This document shows positions 21,817 to 34,449 of a DNA stretch of 64,000 bases, piece by piece. Under the pieces are notes generated by a model. It ran no database searches. It was not told the origin of the DNA and saw only the letters and a list, made by a program, of their open reading frames with translations. A program made the translations under genes and the position numbers. Position 1 is the stretch's first letter. Each line of letters opens with the position of its first letter. Origin of the DNA: Hyparrhenia diplandra (taxonomy: Eukaryota; Streptophyta; Magnoliopsida; Poales; Poaceae); assembly GCA_015847255.1 (NCBI GenBank), contig JADLZK010001918.1, positions 2,290,264 to 2,354,263 on the forward strand, written 5' to 3'.

Positions 21817-22412
21817 TCACCAGTAGCGAGGGCTCCTGTCGGAGTCAGTCTCAGGTGAGTATTGACGCCTCAAGCATCTGCCCTCAGAATCATAGTCGCT
21901 GTCGGAGGTGTCGGCCTGTACCGGGACAGCGTCAAGTTCCCTGTTTACTGCAGAAGAAGCGAATAGTGTGAGCTGTTTATTTATCGAAGTTTAGTTTATT
22001 TATGGGCGTAAGTCAATGTACATCGCATCTGGTCTTCCTCGGCCTCCCTGATCATATCTCTGTGACACCCAAGTAGCTCAGCTGTCACCAATGAAGAGCA
22101 GGTTAGGCTGGTGATCAATGGCAAGGTAAGGAGTTATGGTGTATGGTATGGCTAGAGCGAGGTGGTACCTGTGTCTATGGAAGCTGAGCTGTTGTCTTCA
22201 GAGAATGGCGGTGCATCTAGGGAAGGTTCCTCGTCGAGCGGTGGTGCTTCTAAGGAGAGATAGGTCCTCATTGTGACTGGGAAGGTGACGTTGTGGGTGC
22301 TGGTTTCTGTTTCATACTGCAGCGCGACGGTTCCGTAGGATGGAATAGAGTGCTGGCTTTGGGCATAAGCATGAACGCGGCATGTTCCTTTGGAGTGGAT
22401 CACCACGTAGAG
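21817..22412 (-). pseudogene. Partial tandem copy of the neighbouring 316-codon gene
   Basis: Three exons in the same order as the 3' half of the gene at 22620-24080 can be traced: 22412-22169 (HSKGTCRVHAYA...TMRTYLSLEAP, paralogous to KAKGICRVDGYA...RMKTYLYNEAP), 22081-22022 (60 nt, the same length as the equivalent exon of the neighbour) and 21947-21817 (ends with SDSDYDSEG and PRYW, TGA at 21817-21819). Joined, the frame stays open. I could not find the upstream exons between 22413 and 22619, so it looks 5'-truncated. The downstream neighbour ends about 200 bp away, so the pair arose by tandem duplication. Confidence 0.7.
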
Positions 22413-22619
22413 CTAACTGACAAAAGCAAAGGGCGATGATGCAGTAAACAAGGGGATGCTGGACGGTCAAGCTTCAGGTGCAGAAGGAGATCTTGTTAAA
22501 TCCAATGTCCGCTCCTGGTGGACCCATGGCTGAAGTCAGAATCTGCAAATCGGTAAAGGAATTAGATATTGTTGGTGCAGCTAGGCCTGATGGTTTGGAA
22601 GGTGAGCAATGGTTTCCAC

Positions 22620-24080
22620 TTAACCATGATCGCGATGCCAGTGGTTGCCCTCAGAATCCCAGCTGCTCCCTGTGTCAGAGTGTGCCGCTTCCATAGCATT
22701 GCGTTCCCTTTCGTCTGCACATTTTTGATTAATACTGTTATGGAAATAGAATGTATAGAGCACAAAGGTAAAGTATGGTGCCTTACCCTGAAGCTCCTCC
22801 TCAAATCTCTCTCGGAGCACATCGCTGTCATAGTCTGCTGCAGGATCTGTTTTTGAATAATTTTGAAGCATGCCATGTGTGAGTAATGTTAAGTAAAAAA
22901 GAACTGAGCGAGGCATTAATAAATAAACCACCTGCGTCTTCTGTAGGGACCGAGCGATTAGCGAAGAGGCTGGCGTCATCTTCTCCAAGGTCTGGTGCTT
23001 CATTGTACAGGTAGGTTTTCATTCTGGCAGGGAAAACAACATTGCGGACACCTCGTGTGGTAGGGAATTGGATTGCTAGATGGCCAGAAGCAGGAACAGA
23101 TGCAACACTAAGTGCATAGCCGTCAACGCGACATATGCCTTTAGCCTTGTGAAATCCACAGGTTTGGATGTTGCAGTATGGGCTAAGCAAGGGCGCTATG
23201 GCGCTGGGATGAAATGCATGTGGTGGAAAGCCAAACACATCTATGGTCACTCTTGTTTCCCAGTCGACAAGAACTCCACCATAGTAATTGCCCCAGGGGT
23301 TTAGCTGCATCTCAAAGCCATCTCCCTGGAGTTTGCCATATGAAGTGACAAGGTCTCTTTCTTCGGTGTCGTGAAACTGAATGACAAAGTCAGAGTTGAA
23401 TTTATTTATGGATGAAGGAGTGGCCTGATTCTCAAATTCAGCCAAGAAGGCCAGGCGGACATCTCTAGCAGTAGGTTCTACATTGCTTGGCAAGGTGTTT
23501 GTAGCAATAACTGCACACTCAAACTTTTGTTCAGCTAGGATGAGGCGAGTGTCTACTTCGAGAACAGCTAGGCCTTGAACAGACTGATAGTTCTACATAA
23601 AGAAAACGGGATGAAACTTTAGGAGAATTCTTGCATATGGCAGGTTCTATTTCTATGACAAATTCTAAGCACTAAAGTGTTGTACAGCAGAGTCATGGGC
23701 GTACCGTGTTGGAGGCCATGTTCCTGGCTACAGGAGACCAGATTCCGATCTGTTTACAAAACACGCATGTGGAAAATTAGTGTTTTTTTTGATTAAGCAA
23801 TGTCTTGACTTGCTAATCGTATGTGTAGGATTGGCATGGAAGGATCTAATGTTGGGTGAGAGAGATCCAGGAAGGCGATTACCTGATGGAGCGACTGGAT
23901 CTGCGGAAGGACCTCAGCTTGGCCGCCGTCGGAAGAGAGTAGTGGCTCGCCGGATTCTGTGCTGCGCAATGGATGTGGAGTCAAATGGAATCAGCGGAGA
24001 ATCAGATGCAAGATTAGAAAAGGAAAGGAAGAATCGATGATTGAAGAGGAGAGGAAGAGCTTACCAGACGAAGCGGACAT
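22620..24080 (-). CDS. Six-exon gene with continuous frame, 316 residues, possibly DUF4283-like
   Basis: Exons on the minus strand: 24080-24065 (ATG), 23956-23883, 23749-23705, 23592-22932, 22846-22787 and 22714-22620 (TAA 22620-22622). All introns are GT-AG, the lengths sum to 951 nt, and phases fit at every junction, which is strong evidence for a real structure. The protein starts MSASSESGEPLL, has a globular middle of about 200 residues (SDFVIQFHDTEERD, GFEMQLNPWGNYYGG, WETRVTIDVFGFPPHAF, LSPYCNIQTCGFHKAKG) and an acidic tail ending WDSEGNHWHRDHG. The middle resembles the DUF4283-type, gag-like nucleic-acid-binding fold common in grass genomes and in some transposon proteins. No zinc knuckle, signal peptide or membrane segment is seen. 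Function is unknown. It is the only multi-exon gene here without a frame break. Confidence 0.75.
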
Positions 24081-26470
24081 GAAACCATGGACTTGGGTAG
24101 CAGACGGGATGTGCCCGGTGCTCTTCAACTCTCAGTGGCTGTGGGCACGCGAGGCAGGAGGCTCACCAGACGATGTCCATTTCACTGACTGATGGGTCCT
24201 CGCTGTGGCTATTGGAGTGGGCCTCGATGGTCAGTGAAATTGGAGGGGCTGTTTTTGGGTGCATCGGGTATTGTATAGGAGGAATCCAATGTTCTGGACA
24301 CTTCTGTGACTGAGAGCTGGGACCGGATTCTGCAACCAATGTCTATGCGACAACGGTGGGCGTTGTTCAGACGAGGCACGTAGGCCGGACAGGAACACGT
24401 CGACTGGAGGCATGGCCGCGTACAGCGAATTGACAGCCAACCTGATGGTGATGCGTGTAAACCCGCGCAGACGGCCCCCAACGAACGAGACGGTGACAAC
24501 GATGTACCAGAACAACGGAAACCATACCGTGGGCCACGTAGCGGGTACGAGCGCCCCACGACGCCTGGCGCCCAGACGCTGGCTCTCTACGGCAACCGAC
24601 ACATGGGACCGGGCTTCCACAACCAATGGACGGACGACAGCGCCCTACACCGAACTCACCAACGCTTCTTCGACTGACAACCGGGTCCAGAGGAACCAAC
24701 CAACAGGAGGGCGACAACGCCGTTGCATCCAGCTCCATGCAGTCAAAGCGAACGACGACGACGCCGCAAGCGCCGGAAGACGCTGTGGGCCTCGTCAGAC
24801 GACGTCCGTGACGGCGCGAGGTCAACCACGCGAGCCGCCGATGGCCGAGATCGCGGCCACGGAAACTTTGACGACGTGGGACGCCGCGGGCCACGCCGTT
24901 CTATCCACAACAAATTTACTCTTTAAATTGCAATTGGCAAATGGACATTTACTCGGGAATCCATGAATGTACATATACATTCCATTAGTATATATACATT
25001 AGACAATAATGTACTAATGAATAAGCAGAATAATGTACTGAATGGCAGGGCCAAAGCAAAAAGCACAGCAGGCACTAACATAAGATCCTCGAGTAAAAAA
25101 AAAAGGGATGTGTCACTAACATAAGATGAAGCAGTGTGGAGACAAAGTGCAGGGTTGATTATCCTCGACACGCCACTTCTCTGTGCCCAAAAAACCTACA
25201 TAAAAAAAAAGATCAAAATACAACAGAAAAAGCAACACATATGCGCTGTACAGATTACACATAATATTGCCTAATTGATAGAAGATTGTTGCCTAATTCT
25301 TAGAAAATTATTGCCTAATTCATAGAAAATTATTGCCTAAGTCATAGGATGTAGCGGCAGGCACGTCACCAGGAATAAGGGGTGAGGTTAGTGGCTCGTT
25401 GAGGAACCCCTAACTATCCAGTCAAGCTATGTGATCTATTATAGACTCTCAAAAAACTCCATATAAGTACCACTGAAAAAACATGTAAAACTGATAATTC
25501 ACCTCAGATCACATAAATGAATCAAATTATATGAAAAAAAAGGACAGCACCAATTGCAGGAACTCTGCAAACAAAAACTACTTCCACTACAGTATCCCAA
25601 GCATTCTAATGCCGTTTTAATCATTGAATGGTATTCCGCTACACTTAGGTTAAATATCATTTGACATGTATATAGAACTTTCAATGTTTGTGAAGTTATT
25701 AGTTTTACCTAGCATTATCATCAATCCATGATTTATCCATGTTTCAACCTTCACGCAAGACACCAAGCAGATTTCAATATGAAATAAAAAAACATAGCAT
25801 AAGCACGGAAATAGTCACATACTTCCTCAGCATGAAAAAAAGAGAGCAACAGCTAGGGAAACAGAAACATACCGATACAAACAAGTTGAGCTGCTGCCAA
25901 GAGCGCGTACAAATGCCTTCCCAAGGTGTCCAACTACACGTGGAGCAGCTGCAATTACAATATGATGACATCAGAGTTGACTAGTATATACCAACAAATG
26001 CCTAGTGATGCTGAAAGGAAGAGAACAAGTACCTGCTCGTGTAGGCTCCTGCAGGACCGGACGACGGCTGCTCGACGGCGGGAGAGGGGTCGGCGGCTGC
26101 TCGACGGGGGGTGGGGGACGACGACTACGGCGGTTTGGGCGAGGACGCAGACTCGAGCAGTCGCGCGCGCAAAGACCGGGACGGCGGCCGCGACGGCGAG
26201 GGAGTGGATGGCAGCGCGTGAGTCGCGACGGCGAGGGAGTGGATGGCAGCGCGCGTGAGTCACACGGCGAGGAGTGGATGGCGAAAGGGGATCCGGAATC
26301 CTCGAGACGGAGAGAAATGGGGAGACGAAGAGATGCGCGGTACCCAACGTTGAAATGACAAGACGAAAGTGGGCCCCGAATGTCAGTCCGGACCGGTCAC
26401 ATGCTAGTTGCGAGTCGCGCGCCCGAACAAAAAGCCGCCCAGCGGCGTCGAACACAAAAACGGTGGGCTG
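24081..26470. other. Spacer with GC-rich and repeat segments, no gene supported
   Basis: A 184-codon plus-strand ORF (24412-24966) has no motif I recognise and biased Arg/Thr composition. Repeats: CACTAACATAAGAT at 25073-25086 and 25114-25127 around an A-rich 27-mer; ATTGCCTAATTCATAGAAAA-type units of about 25 bp (25264-25350); and a 35-37 bp GC-rich unit (GCGACGGCGAGGGAGTGGAT) two to three times at 26189-26283. Confidence 0.55.
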
Positions 26471-26477
26471 TAACATA

Positions 26478-26566
26478 CTCCCCTCCCTCCCACCGAGATT
26501 ATCGTTTGAAAACCGTGCCCCTCACATACACGTTTCCCGGCGACAATCTGAATGGGACGGAGGGAG
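26478..26566. mobile_element. Stowaway-like MITE
   Basis: It starts CTCCCCTCCCTCCCA and ends TGGGACGGAGGGAG, with TA on both sides (26476-26477 and 26567-26568). About 89 bp. Confidence 0.75.
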
Positions 26567-26568
26567 TA

Positions 26569-27009
26569 GTCTTTACCAAAACTTAAATATATATAAAAAT
26601 TCCGGGGAGCTCGAGGAGAGTAGCCTACCATGCCTAGTAGGGAGTAGTTTGGCAAGCGACTCCAAATCTCGATTTGTTTTGGGTACAGATGGGGAAAATC
26701 TCTGTCCAATAATTCTTTATCGCAGCTTCCAATCGACCAAGCGAGGAAAAAATCAATTGGTCTCTCCCTATCGCTGAGGCGGAAAGATACGCCGACGCCG
26801 ACTGCTCCCTATCGCGGCTTTCATCGTGTCCTCCCGCGATCCTAGCTGCGCACCCACCGCTGCTCCCGGACATAAACGGAGCCGGGCGGTTGATGTACGG
26901 CAGGCGGGGACGCCACGCATGCGGTGCAAAGCGGCTCCTCGGGCGACGGTTGGTGGTGTCCGCGTCCTTGCCGGCGCATTTGCTCGCGATCACGCCCCAC
27001 GAGGCACTC
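26569..27009. other. Spacer before the nested block
   Basis: Nothing recognised. Confidence 0.4.
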
Positions 27010-27842
27010 GCCCTGGCGTTGGTTAACCGGCCGATCGGTTCGGTTCCTCGGTTATTTACGGAATTCGGTTAGAAGAAAAGTGAGAATCGATCGGTTAGCA
27101 TGAAAACTAGGAACCGCCCGCCCGACGCCGATGCCATGCCCGCCGCCGCCTCGACACCCATGCGACGGGCAGATCCCCCACCGCCCGCCCTAGCCCACAA
27201 GTTGAGCCCTATCGCCGCCGCCGGGCAGCGCGGGCCGACTGGTCGCGCCCAACAAAGAAGACCGCCCGAAGCGGCAGGCCAACACCGGCCGTGCCGGAAG
27301 GCGCCGGCCGGGAGAGGAGCCGAGGCACCGTGGGCACGGAGAGCTCGCTTGCCCGCACTAGATCCGCGCAGGGAAGGACTCGCACCCGCCCATCGCCGGA
27401 AGGGGCTTCGCCGGATCCGCGCCGGGAGGGGCTCACCGCCCACGTTGGTTAGGACTTCGCAGGATCCGCGCCGAGAGAGCTCGCCCGCTAGCAGCGGCGG
27501 GAGGGGCTTCGCCGGATCTACGCAGGGGAAGGCCTCAACTCTTGCGTCGGGAAGAGGAGGTAGGGGTGCCGCCGGTGGTTGGTCCCCGCGAGGGGGCGCG
27601 ATGTCAACTCATCCACATCAGCCACGATGTGAGCGCCACCATCTTCGACGTCTTCCCCAGGGAGCCTCGCCGTGGGGGGAGCATGCTGCATACTGCAGCC
27701 TGTGACGTTCCACGCTAAAATCCCTCACCGCCGCCGCTGCCACCTGGACTCCGCTGCCTCCCACTTCGTTATAGTCTCCACATCCCAGCCCCTCATCAGA
27801 ACGCTTCGTCTCCGCAGGTCCTCTTGCTTATCATCGCCGGTC

Positions 27843-30617
27843 ATGACTCCTTCACCGCTGCCGGACAGCGTCTCCGTGGAGAAGTCTTTTGATCAAAAGA
27901 GTTGCTTGCATCGCGATGAACTTCAATCATCACCGCGGCCACGTGCTTCAGAGTTGGAGTGGAGCATCGCCTTCAAGAGATGGGCTCAAGGTAGATGCTA
28001 TCACTGCCTCGCACAAGATCACCAAGTCAGCTCCTGCAAGGATTCTTTTTGTTGCATTCGATGTCACCGCCCGGGACATAGGGAGCGGCATAGCTATCTT
28101 TGCTCCACCTCTTCTGCTCCATGGGTCAACTCCTCTTCGGTGCAACCTCACCATCCTCAGCAGGCACAGAGTTGGGCTGAAGTTGTGGCCATGCCTTCAC
28201 TGAGTGATTGTTGCCCTACATTGTCATCAAGCACTATGACTCAATCCACAATCACGCCTCTAACAGAGTCTTTGCTATCAGAGCTTCGACAACTGATTGT
28301 AGATTGTTTGGAGGAAGTGTTGCGTCCCCTCAGGGAGGAGACTTCTACTATCAAGTTGTGGCTGGCACGTTTAGCCAACCATTTGGAGTTTGTAGAGCCT
28401 GAAGGCGAGCATACTTCTTTTTCCAACATATCTGGGCTCTTTGGCCCTTGTTCTCCGATTCATCGCCGCCAACACCTAATGAGGTGGTTGACACGAGAGA
28501 TTCGCCAAAAGATGCCCATGGAGCAAGCCACCAAGGGAGTGATCCTCCCCTCTCTCGTGGAGGATTGCATGTCTACCAACTCCTTGGTTTGTGAGGAAAC
28601 TTGTGCAATCAGTGCAGATTCCATCACTGGTGAGAAGACAATAGAGCAAGCCATTGTAGCCCCATTGGGCGCCTCCACTGTTATAGAGGGGACGTTGCTA
28701 GATGTCGTCACCTCCGTTGAGGATTTAGTTCTTGTGGAGGACGCATCCGATGACGAGGAAGTTGTCTCTCATGTGACAGTTGACCCAATCTTCCTCATCA
28801 CCATCGAAGACAACCCCCTGCATCCTACGACCGAGGTCAACGTAGGAGTGTTGACGGTCATTATACACCAAATATAACAATTAACTATTGCATAAATTGA
28901 TATAAAAAGGATCACAAACCATAGTTGTAGGGTTTGATTCTAACAAGTTGCACGAGTTTTGTTGCTCTTAGATGTTTTGTAGGTTATTTAATTTTTCACC
29001 GAATAAAAGTATCTCAAATGATGAATTGGAGTACACCATTACGAAGGGATCGTCGAAAAGATCGAAATAGATATATTGTTTGCTATATTCGGAGTCCAGA
29101 ATCAAAAGATATCAGACTGCAGGAGCAAGGTCGAATAAAATGGCCATAACTTCCTCATCCGGACTCCGTTTTCAAAGCATCATACCTTTCTGGAAAACTA
29201 ACGACGAGATCTACGCACTCACTGAAGATTGGGCCAAGAGCCCATGGTGGGAGGTTGGCTGACTTGGGCCCAAGGTCGGCTGACCAAGCCTAGAGTCCAA
29301 ACCCAACCAGCTTTGTAGGTCGGTTCACAACCGCCTTAAGGACTGCATCTCAACCGTTGATCAAGGTCGATTTGATCCAAGGGCTACGGTCCATCCTAGG
29401 GGACTATATAATCAGGACCCCCTGACCCCTAGGCTCATATGCAATTCACTATTCATTTGATCTATTGATCATAGAGGTGTCCCAATGTGAGGACAACCTC
29501 TCTTCCATACTAGAGAATTAGGGCTAGACTCTCCAATGTAGTAGATTAGTAACTAGAGAGTTAGGGAGAGCGAAGCTGCGCTCTGGTTCTAGAGAAGTCT
29601 TCAGAGATTTGGTATATCTTTGTGTCTTTTCTTTGTAAGACTTAATATATTTATCTTCTCTATTTACTTTTACACCTTTCATATAATTGGTTGGTATAGT
29701 TGTTATGCCATTGCATGGGATCTCCGCTCACATCGAGTGCTCTAGTTTTCACGTGAGATTAGTGTAGTAATGGCTAGTGTAGACATGGTGTCTATCCTAT
29801 AGGTTACCTAAAATTGCACCCAATCCCTACGGAATAGTTGTGGTAGCCCCAGGTGGTGACAGCTCTGACGGCCGACGTAGTACACCACGTCGGGATGGTG
29901 TTTGTAGGACTATAGTCGGAGCTTCCTAGCCCCCTTCTCATCCCTTTCTGTGGCTAGTGTTCTAATATCCCACAGTGCTTTTGTGTGATTGCTGTCATAA
30001 AACCCATGTAATAGAGAAGTATTTAGGAACCTTTATCGCTCCCGTTGTCCTCTCTTTTAGCTAAGCTACACATTTATCATGGAATTCTCTTGTGTGTGAT
30101 ATTATTCATAACTCTTATCATATATCATTTACACCCTCATTTTAGTCTAGTGGTTTGCTAACTTAGTAGATGCATGATTGTGAATTATTAGTTTCTTTTA
30201 CCATTGCTTCCCTGTGGATAAATACGGTACTCTAGAATACTCTCGGGTAAAAGCTACAATGGTATTCTGTGCGCTTATGGAATCATTCATATTCTAGTTG
30301 CACTTAATAAATACCAACAAGGAGCCCCACAACAGATGGAGGATCCACCAACAAAGGCTACGCCTTCTCCCTCTGTCACAGCTAGGGTGGAGCAGGACAT
30401 GACATGCCCTCCTATACAGCCCCGTTCACCACCTGCCATGACAACAAGACGTCGACGTAAATCCTATGATAAGTCGTCACTTCACCAAAGTGTTCGTATT
30501 GCACGATGTAGTGTGTTGAACGATTTGGGCATTGTTGGGATGGATGGCAAGCTCGACGATGACGCAATGCAAGACGTTGTTGACTATTTGAAGGAACTCA
30601 TTCTTTGCCGGACCTCC
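27843..30617 (+). pseudogene. LINE ORF1 (gag-like, CCHC zinc knuckle), interrupted
   Basis: The N-terminal part (27843-28848, first likely ATG in frame) holds WAQGRCYHCLAQDHQVSSC, a canonical CX2CX4HX4C knuckle. A second knuckle, CIRCHRPGHRERHS, has its last Cys changed to Ser. The C-terminal part (30325-30617) encodes a basic segment (TTRRRRKSYDKSS) and DLGIVGMDGKLDDDAMQD, the C-terminal ORF1 motif of grass L1 elements. Removing the solo LTR between 28849 and 30319 and one TSD copy brings the two parts into the same frame. In L1 elements the protein coats the RNA for retrotransposition. The reading frame is also lost near 30605, before PDLLKSL-like coding at the second insertion. Confidence 0.85.
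28849..30319 (+). mobile_element. Solo LTR A, 1471 bp
   Basis: It starts TGTTGACGGTC and ends TACCAACA (TG...CA), flanked by the perfect 5-bp duplication AGGAG (28844-28848 and 30320-30324). A TATA-like element (GACTATATAATCAGG) lies near 29403. Related in wording to solo LTR B and to the LTRs of the 32-47 kb element. Confidence 0.88.
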
Positions 30618-32020
30618 TATTGACGGTAGTTATTGACCACTTTTATATATGTTTTAAACCATCAACTAAGGATCAATGCTAGATAAATATTATTATTACT
30701 AATAAATTCCACGAGTTTTGGTGCATACACTGTTTTGCAGGAAGAATCCAGAAAACCCCAGAAAAGAGCTGAAAAGAGAGGAAATTGAGAAACGGAAGAA
30801 AAGGACCAAATCCAGGGCATTGGTATAAATTCCAGGGGTTCAAATGACGAAAGAATAAAGCTCGAAGAAGCCGGAGGCCAGATCCCACAGAATGGGGCCG
30901 GGCGGCACGGGGGTGGTGCCGCGCGGCACCCCCTGGTGGAACCACGTGTCCAGCTTCTGGAACCTTCCTACAACCGACCTATGGAGTTGATCTAGTCTGT
31001 CCAATCAAGTCGGTTTGATCCAAGGGCTGAGATTCATCCTATGGGGCTATATAAGCAGGGGCAGGGCTCCCCCCTAAAACCCTAATTCATTAGATAGAAT
31101 TCAGTATTGATTAGAGAGGGATCCCAATGTAAGGAACTCTCTCTTCTCAATATAGATCTAGGGTTAGACATATTCAATGTAATAGATTAGATCTAGTTGA
31201 GAGTTAGGGAGAGCGGAGCTGTGCTCCGGTTCTGGAAGAGTCTTCAGAGTATGGTATGTCTTTTGTATCTTTTCTACTAAACTTATGCTTTAATATATAA
31301 TTATTCTCTATTTACTTTTATGCCTTTCATATGTTTAGTGTAGTCTTTATTCATTTGCATGGGATCTTTGCTCGTATTGAGTGCTCTAGTTATTAGCTGT
31401 AGCTAGAGTAGTAATCGATAGTTTAGACATGGTGTTTAGACTATAGGTTACCTGAGGTTGCGCTCAATCCTCCGGTTAGTTGTGGTAGCCCCATGGGTGA
31501 CTTGACTCTGTAAGGCCTTTGCAAGCCACCACGTTAGGTTTGATGCTCGTAGAGCTTTTGGCGACCTTCCCCAACTACTTCTTCCCAGTCTTTATCGAGA
31601 GTTGGAAAGGTGCTTTGTTGCTCCAAAGTGCATTTGTGTGATTGCTATATCTATTCATTCTTCAGTTACCTTAGAACCAAAGTAGTAGAGAAGTAATTAG
31701 GAACCTTTGTCTCTCCCACTGTCCTCTTGATTAGCTAAGCTATTCATTTATCATAGTATTCTTTTAGTCATTATTAGTAGATTACTTTTATGCTTTAGTA
31801 TTCATAGTATTATTTATATCATTTATCACTTACCCCTTTTTAGTCTAGTTGGTTTGCTAAGTTAGCAGATACATGATTCTGAGTTATTAGAATTCTTTAC
31901 CATTAGCTTCCATGTGGATACGATACCCTAGAATACTCCCCTAGGGAAAAGCTACATTGATGTTACGTAGGCTTTGCTGCGTAATCTTCTTATTCTTATA
32001 GCACTTAACAAACGTCAACA
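30618..32020 (+). mobile_element. Solo LTR B, 1403 bp
   Basis: It starts TATTGACGG (TG mutated to TA) and ends ACGTCAACA, flanked by CCTCC on both sides (30613-30617 and 32021-32025). A TATA-like GGCTATATAAGCAGG lies near 31044. Same family group as solo LTR A but clearly diverged from it. Confidence 0.86.
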
Positions 32021-32431
32021 CCTCCTCAAATCTTTGATGAGTTTAAAGGGTCCTCGCCTTACGGAACCATATGGTGGAGGTTACCTTGGCTCTTCATAAT
32101 GTGTTGTAGGGGGTTTGTTGTTGTGGTGGTTGTTTGTTCGTTTCTCTTGTTCCCATTGTTGGTAGTTTGGTGGTGGTCGTAGTGTATTTGTTGGTTTAGT
32201 GGTTCTTGTCGTCGGTGGTTATGGTCTTCTAGTTGTATCGTTGTGCTCGATCCGAGCTTATCTTCTTTTAATATAATCGGTAGCTCTTTCTCGCTTGGTT
32301 TGTTTAAAAAAAAAAAAAAAAAAAAAGGAACCGAGGAATTTCGGTCTCGGTTAAGTCGGTTCAGTTTTGATTCTAACCGAGCCATAGATTACAATGACGA
32401 AACACAAGGAAAAAAATGCAAAAATCATGAA

Positions 32432-34123
32432 TGTTGACGATGGATAGCGTCAACTTTTTACTATTAAATAAATATAATAAATAATTCAAAGAGAATAAGA
32501 ACACTAGAACATAGGGTTTATACAAATGATTTCCACGAGTTGTGTGAATTTTTGATCTTTACAGAATACGAGAGAAAATACCAAGGAATAGCTATATACA
32601 AATTAACATTTCGAATCACGACCATTAGTACAAATTGGAAGGATCTAGAAGACACCGAGAAGACACCACGGCGAAACCGGGGCCCACGCGTGAGCGGGCG
32701 GCGCCCTAAGGGCCGTGGTGGCGCCCCTTATCCAAGCACGCCATGTGTCCAACTTCCGAGTATTCTTCTAAGCGATCTTGAGATCCAATCTAAGCCGTCC
32801 AATGAAGTCGGTTTGATCCAATGGTGAGATTCATCCCAAGAGGCTATATAAGCAAAGGGGCGAGACCACCCCCCGAAACCCTAATTCAAGATCGATAAGT
32901 CTAAGATCATTATCGAGTTCGAGAGATCAAGTCATCTAGAGCCACAAACACTAGTTCTTGATTGTAGTTCTAGTTCTAGAGAGATTGGCTACATAGTAAT
33001 AGATTAGAAGGAGATCAAGTCTAAGAAGGCTTGGACTTTAGATTTTGTCAAGGTGTTCTATAGGTACTTTTATATCCTTTGATATTTTATACTCAAGTTT
33101 ACTTATGACATTGTGTTATATATTTTTATTATATTATCTATTGCAATGTTTATTGTTTGCTTTAATATGTCTTGTAGAGTTAGTTATTTGTTATGGATTT
33201 CATACTTAGGATTGTATAGCCATCATCTTATAACGTGTAAGATAGGTATTATAACTTATGTAAGCACGGTGTTTAGATATGCTATATCTATAAATGTCCC
33301 GCTATATCTTTGAGTCGCGTGGTAGATCGTAGGGGTGACTTGACCCTATTGAGTCCTTTGTAGTCCTCCCTTCGCATATAGTGAGCGGTAGAACGTGTGT
33401 GTCGTCGAAGGTGAAGATATTATTACTAGATCCTTCTTAGTTGATGTTTCTTAAGTATGATATGAAGTAATGATGCTAACAATGATAGCTAGATGTTTAC
33501 ACATATTATAGTAAACCATAACTTGTGATGATAGTTACTCATTAGTAAGTTTTTCTTATATTATTCCATGTTAGTTCTTAGACGTGAATACTCTCTTGAC
33601 TATTTTATCATTATGATGCTTGATCACTTTGCATTTATCATTATATTATCATTATCATTATTATCATATATATCTTTATATTTATCTTTATCTTAATTGT
33701 GACATAACCCTGTTATTGAGTAGAAGCTATTCATTATTGGTTTATTACTATTTCATAGTATAGAGGAGTTATCAATCTTGTGCATTTCAGTTATAACTAG
33801 ACCTTCCTAGTGGTAGAATATAAATGACAACCTGGTAATACTCTAGGTAAAATGCTACAATTGGTATAATTATCTGCTTGCTTGAGTAACCTATGTTACT
33901 TATTTATTTATTTTATCTTTATATTATTTTACGCCTAGTCTTATAGAATAATGTTTATGATATATATATATTTCTAGTTTCATAGTTAGGGATGACAACC
34001 TAATCTCACAACTAGAAGTATAGGTAATTGAATCATGACTAGTTTATCAGTGGCAAAGTAATTTTAATACCAACGCTGTTTGGCGCCGTTGCTATTTAGT
34101 GATTGCGCTAAGCAAAGTCAACA
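32432..34123 (+). repeat. 5' LTR
   Basis: TGTTGAC...GTCAACA. TATA-like GGCTATATAAGCA near 32842. Over the first 140 bp about 11 differences from the 3' LTR are visible. Confidence 0.9.
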
Positions 34124-34130
34124 AGCATTT

Positions 34131-34150
34131 TTTGGCGTCATTGCTTAGGG
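34131..34150 (+). promoter_or_regulatory. Diverged primer binding site (tRNA-Asp type)
   Basis: TTGGCGTCATTGCTTAGGGA just inside the LTR resembles the tRNA-Asp site TGGCGCCGTTGCCGGGGA used by many grass Ty3 elements. A closer match to its first part, TTGGCGCCGTTGC, lies within the LTR end near 34080. Confidence 0.5.
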
Positions 34151-34449
34151 AAGGTTTAAAACTTAGAAAGTATTGATAACTCTATACTTATGAAATAAGT
34201 TCAAATAACCAATAAACTTCTACTCATAACAGTCTTACCCTTGTTTTGTTTATTTTTATTTATTTTTATTACAAGGTAATGTATGATAAGTGCTAATCTT
34301 CTAGAAAAACTTTCTCGGTGATCCAAAAAAGCTAATCAAGAAACAGAGAGAAAAGCTCAGAAAGACACAACAGATTGATTTAGAAGATTAACACTCCAAA
34401 CAAAGCTTAACATCAGATTTTGAAGCTATGGCTAACAAAAGTCTCTGTG

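Larger units (their letters stand above)
27117..32325 (+). mobile_element. L1-type LINE lacking ORF2, split by two LTR insertions
   Basis: The 8-bp duplication AGGAACCG (27109-27116 and 32326-32333) brackets a unit with a GC-rich 5' region, ORF1, a 3' UTR with CTTTTAATATAATCGG and a 20-base poly-A tail (to 32325). Two solo LTRs (28849-30319 and 30618-32020) sit inside ORF1. After ORF1 the sequence goes directly to the 3' UTR: no endonuclease or reverse transcriptase ORF2 is present, so without the inserts it is about 2.3 kb and needs help in trans. Confidence 0.85.

Noticed and set aside
24412..24966. 184-codon plus-strand ORF upstream of the six-exon gene
   Set aside because: Overlapping ORFs of similar length lie on the other strand and no domain is visible. 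Not supported as a gene.
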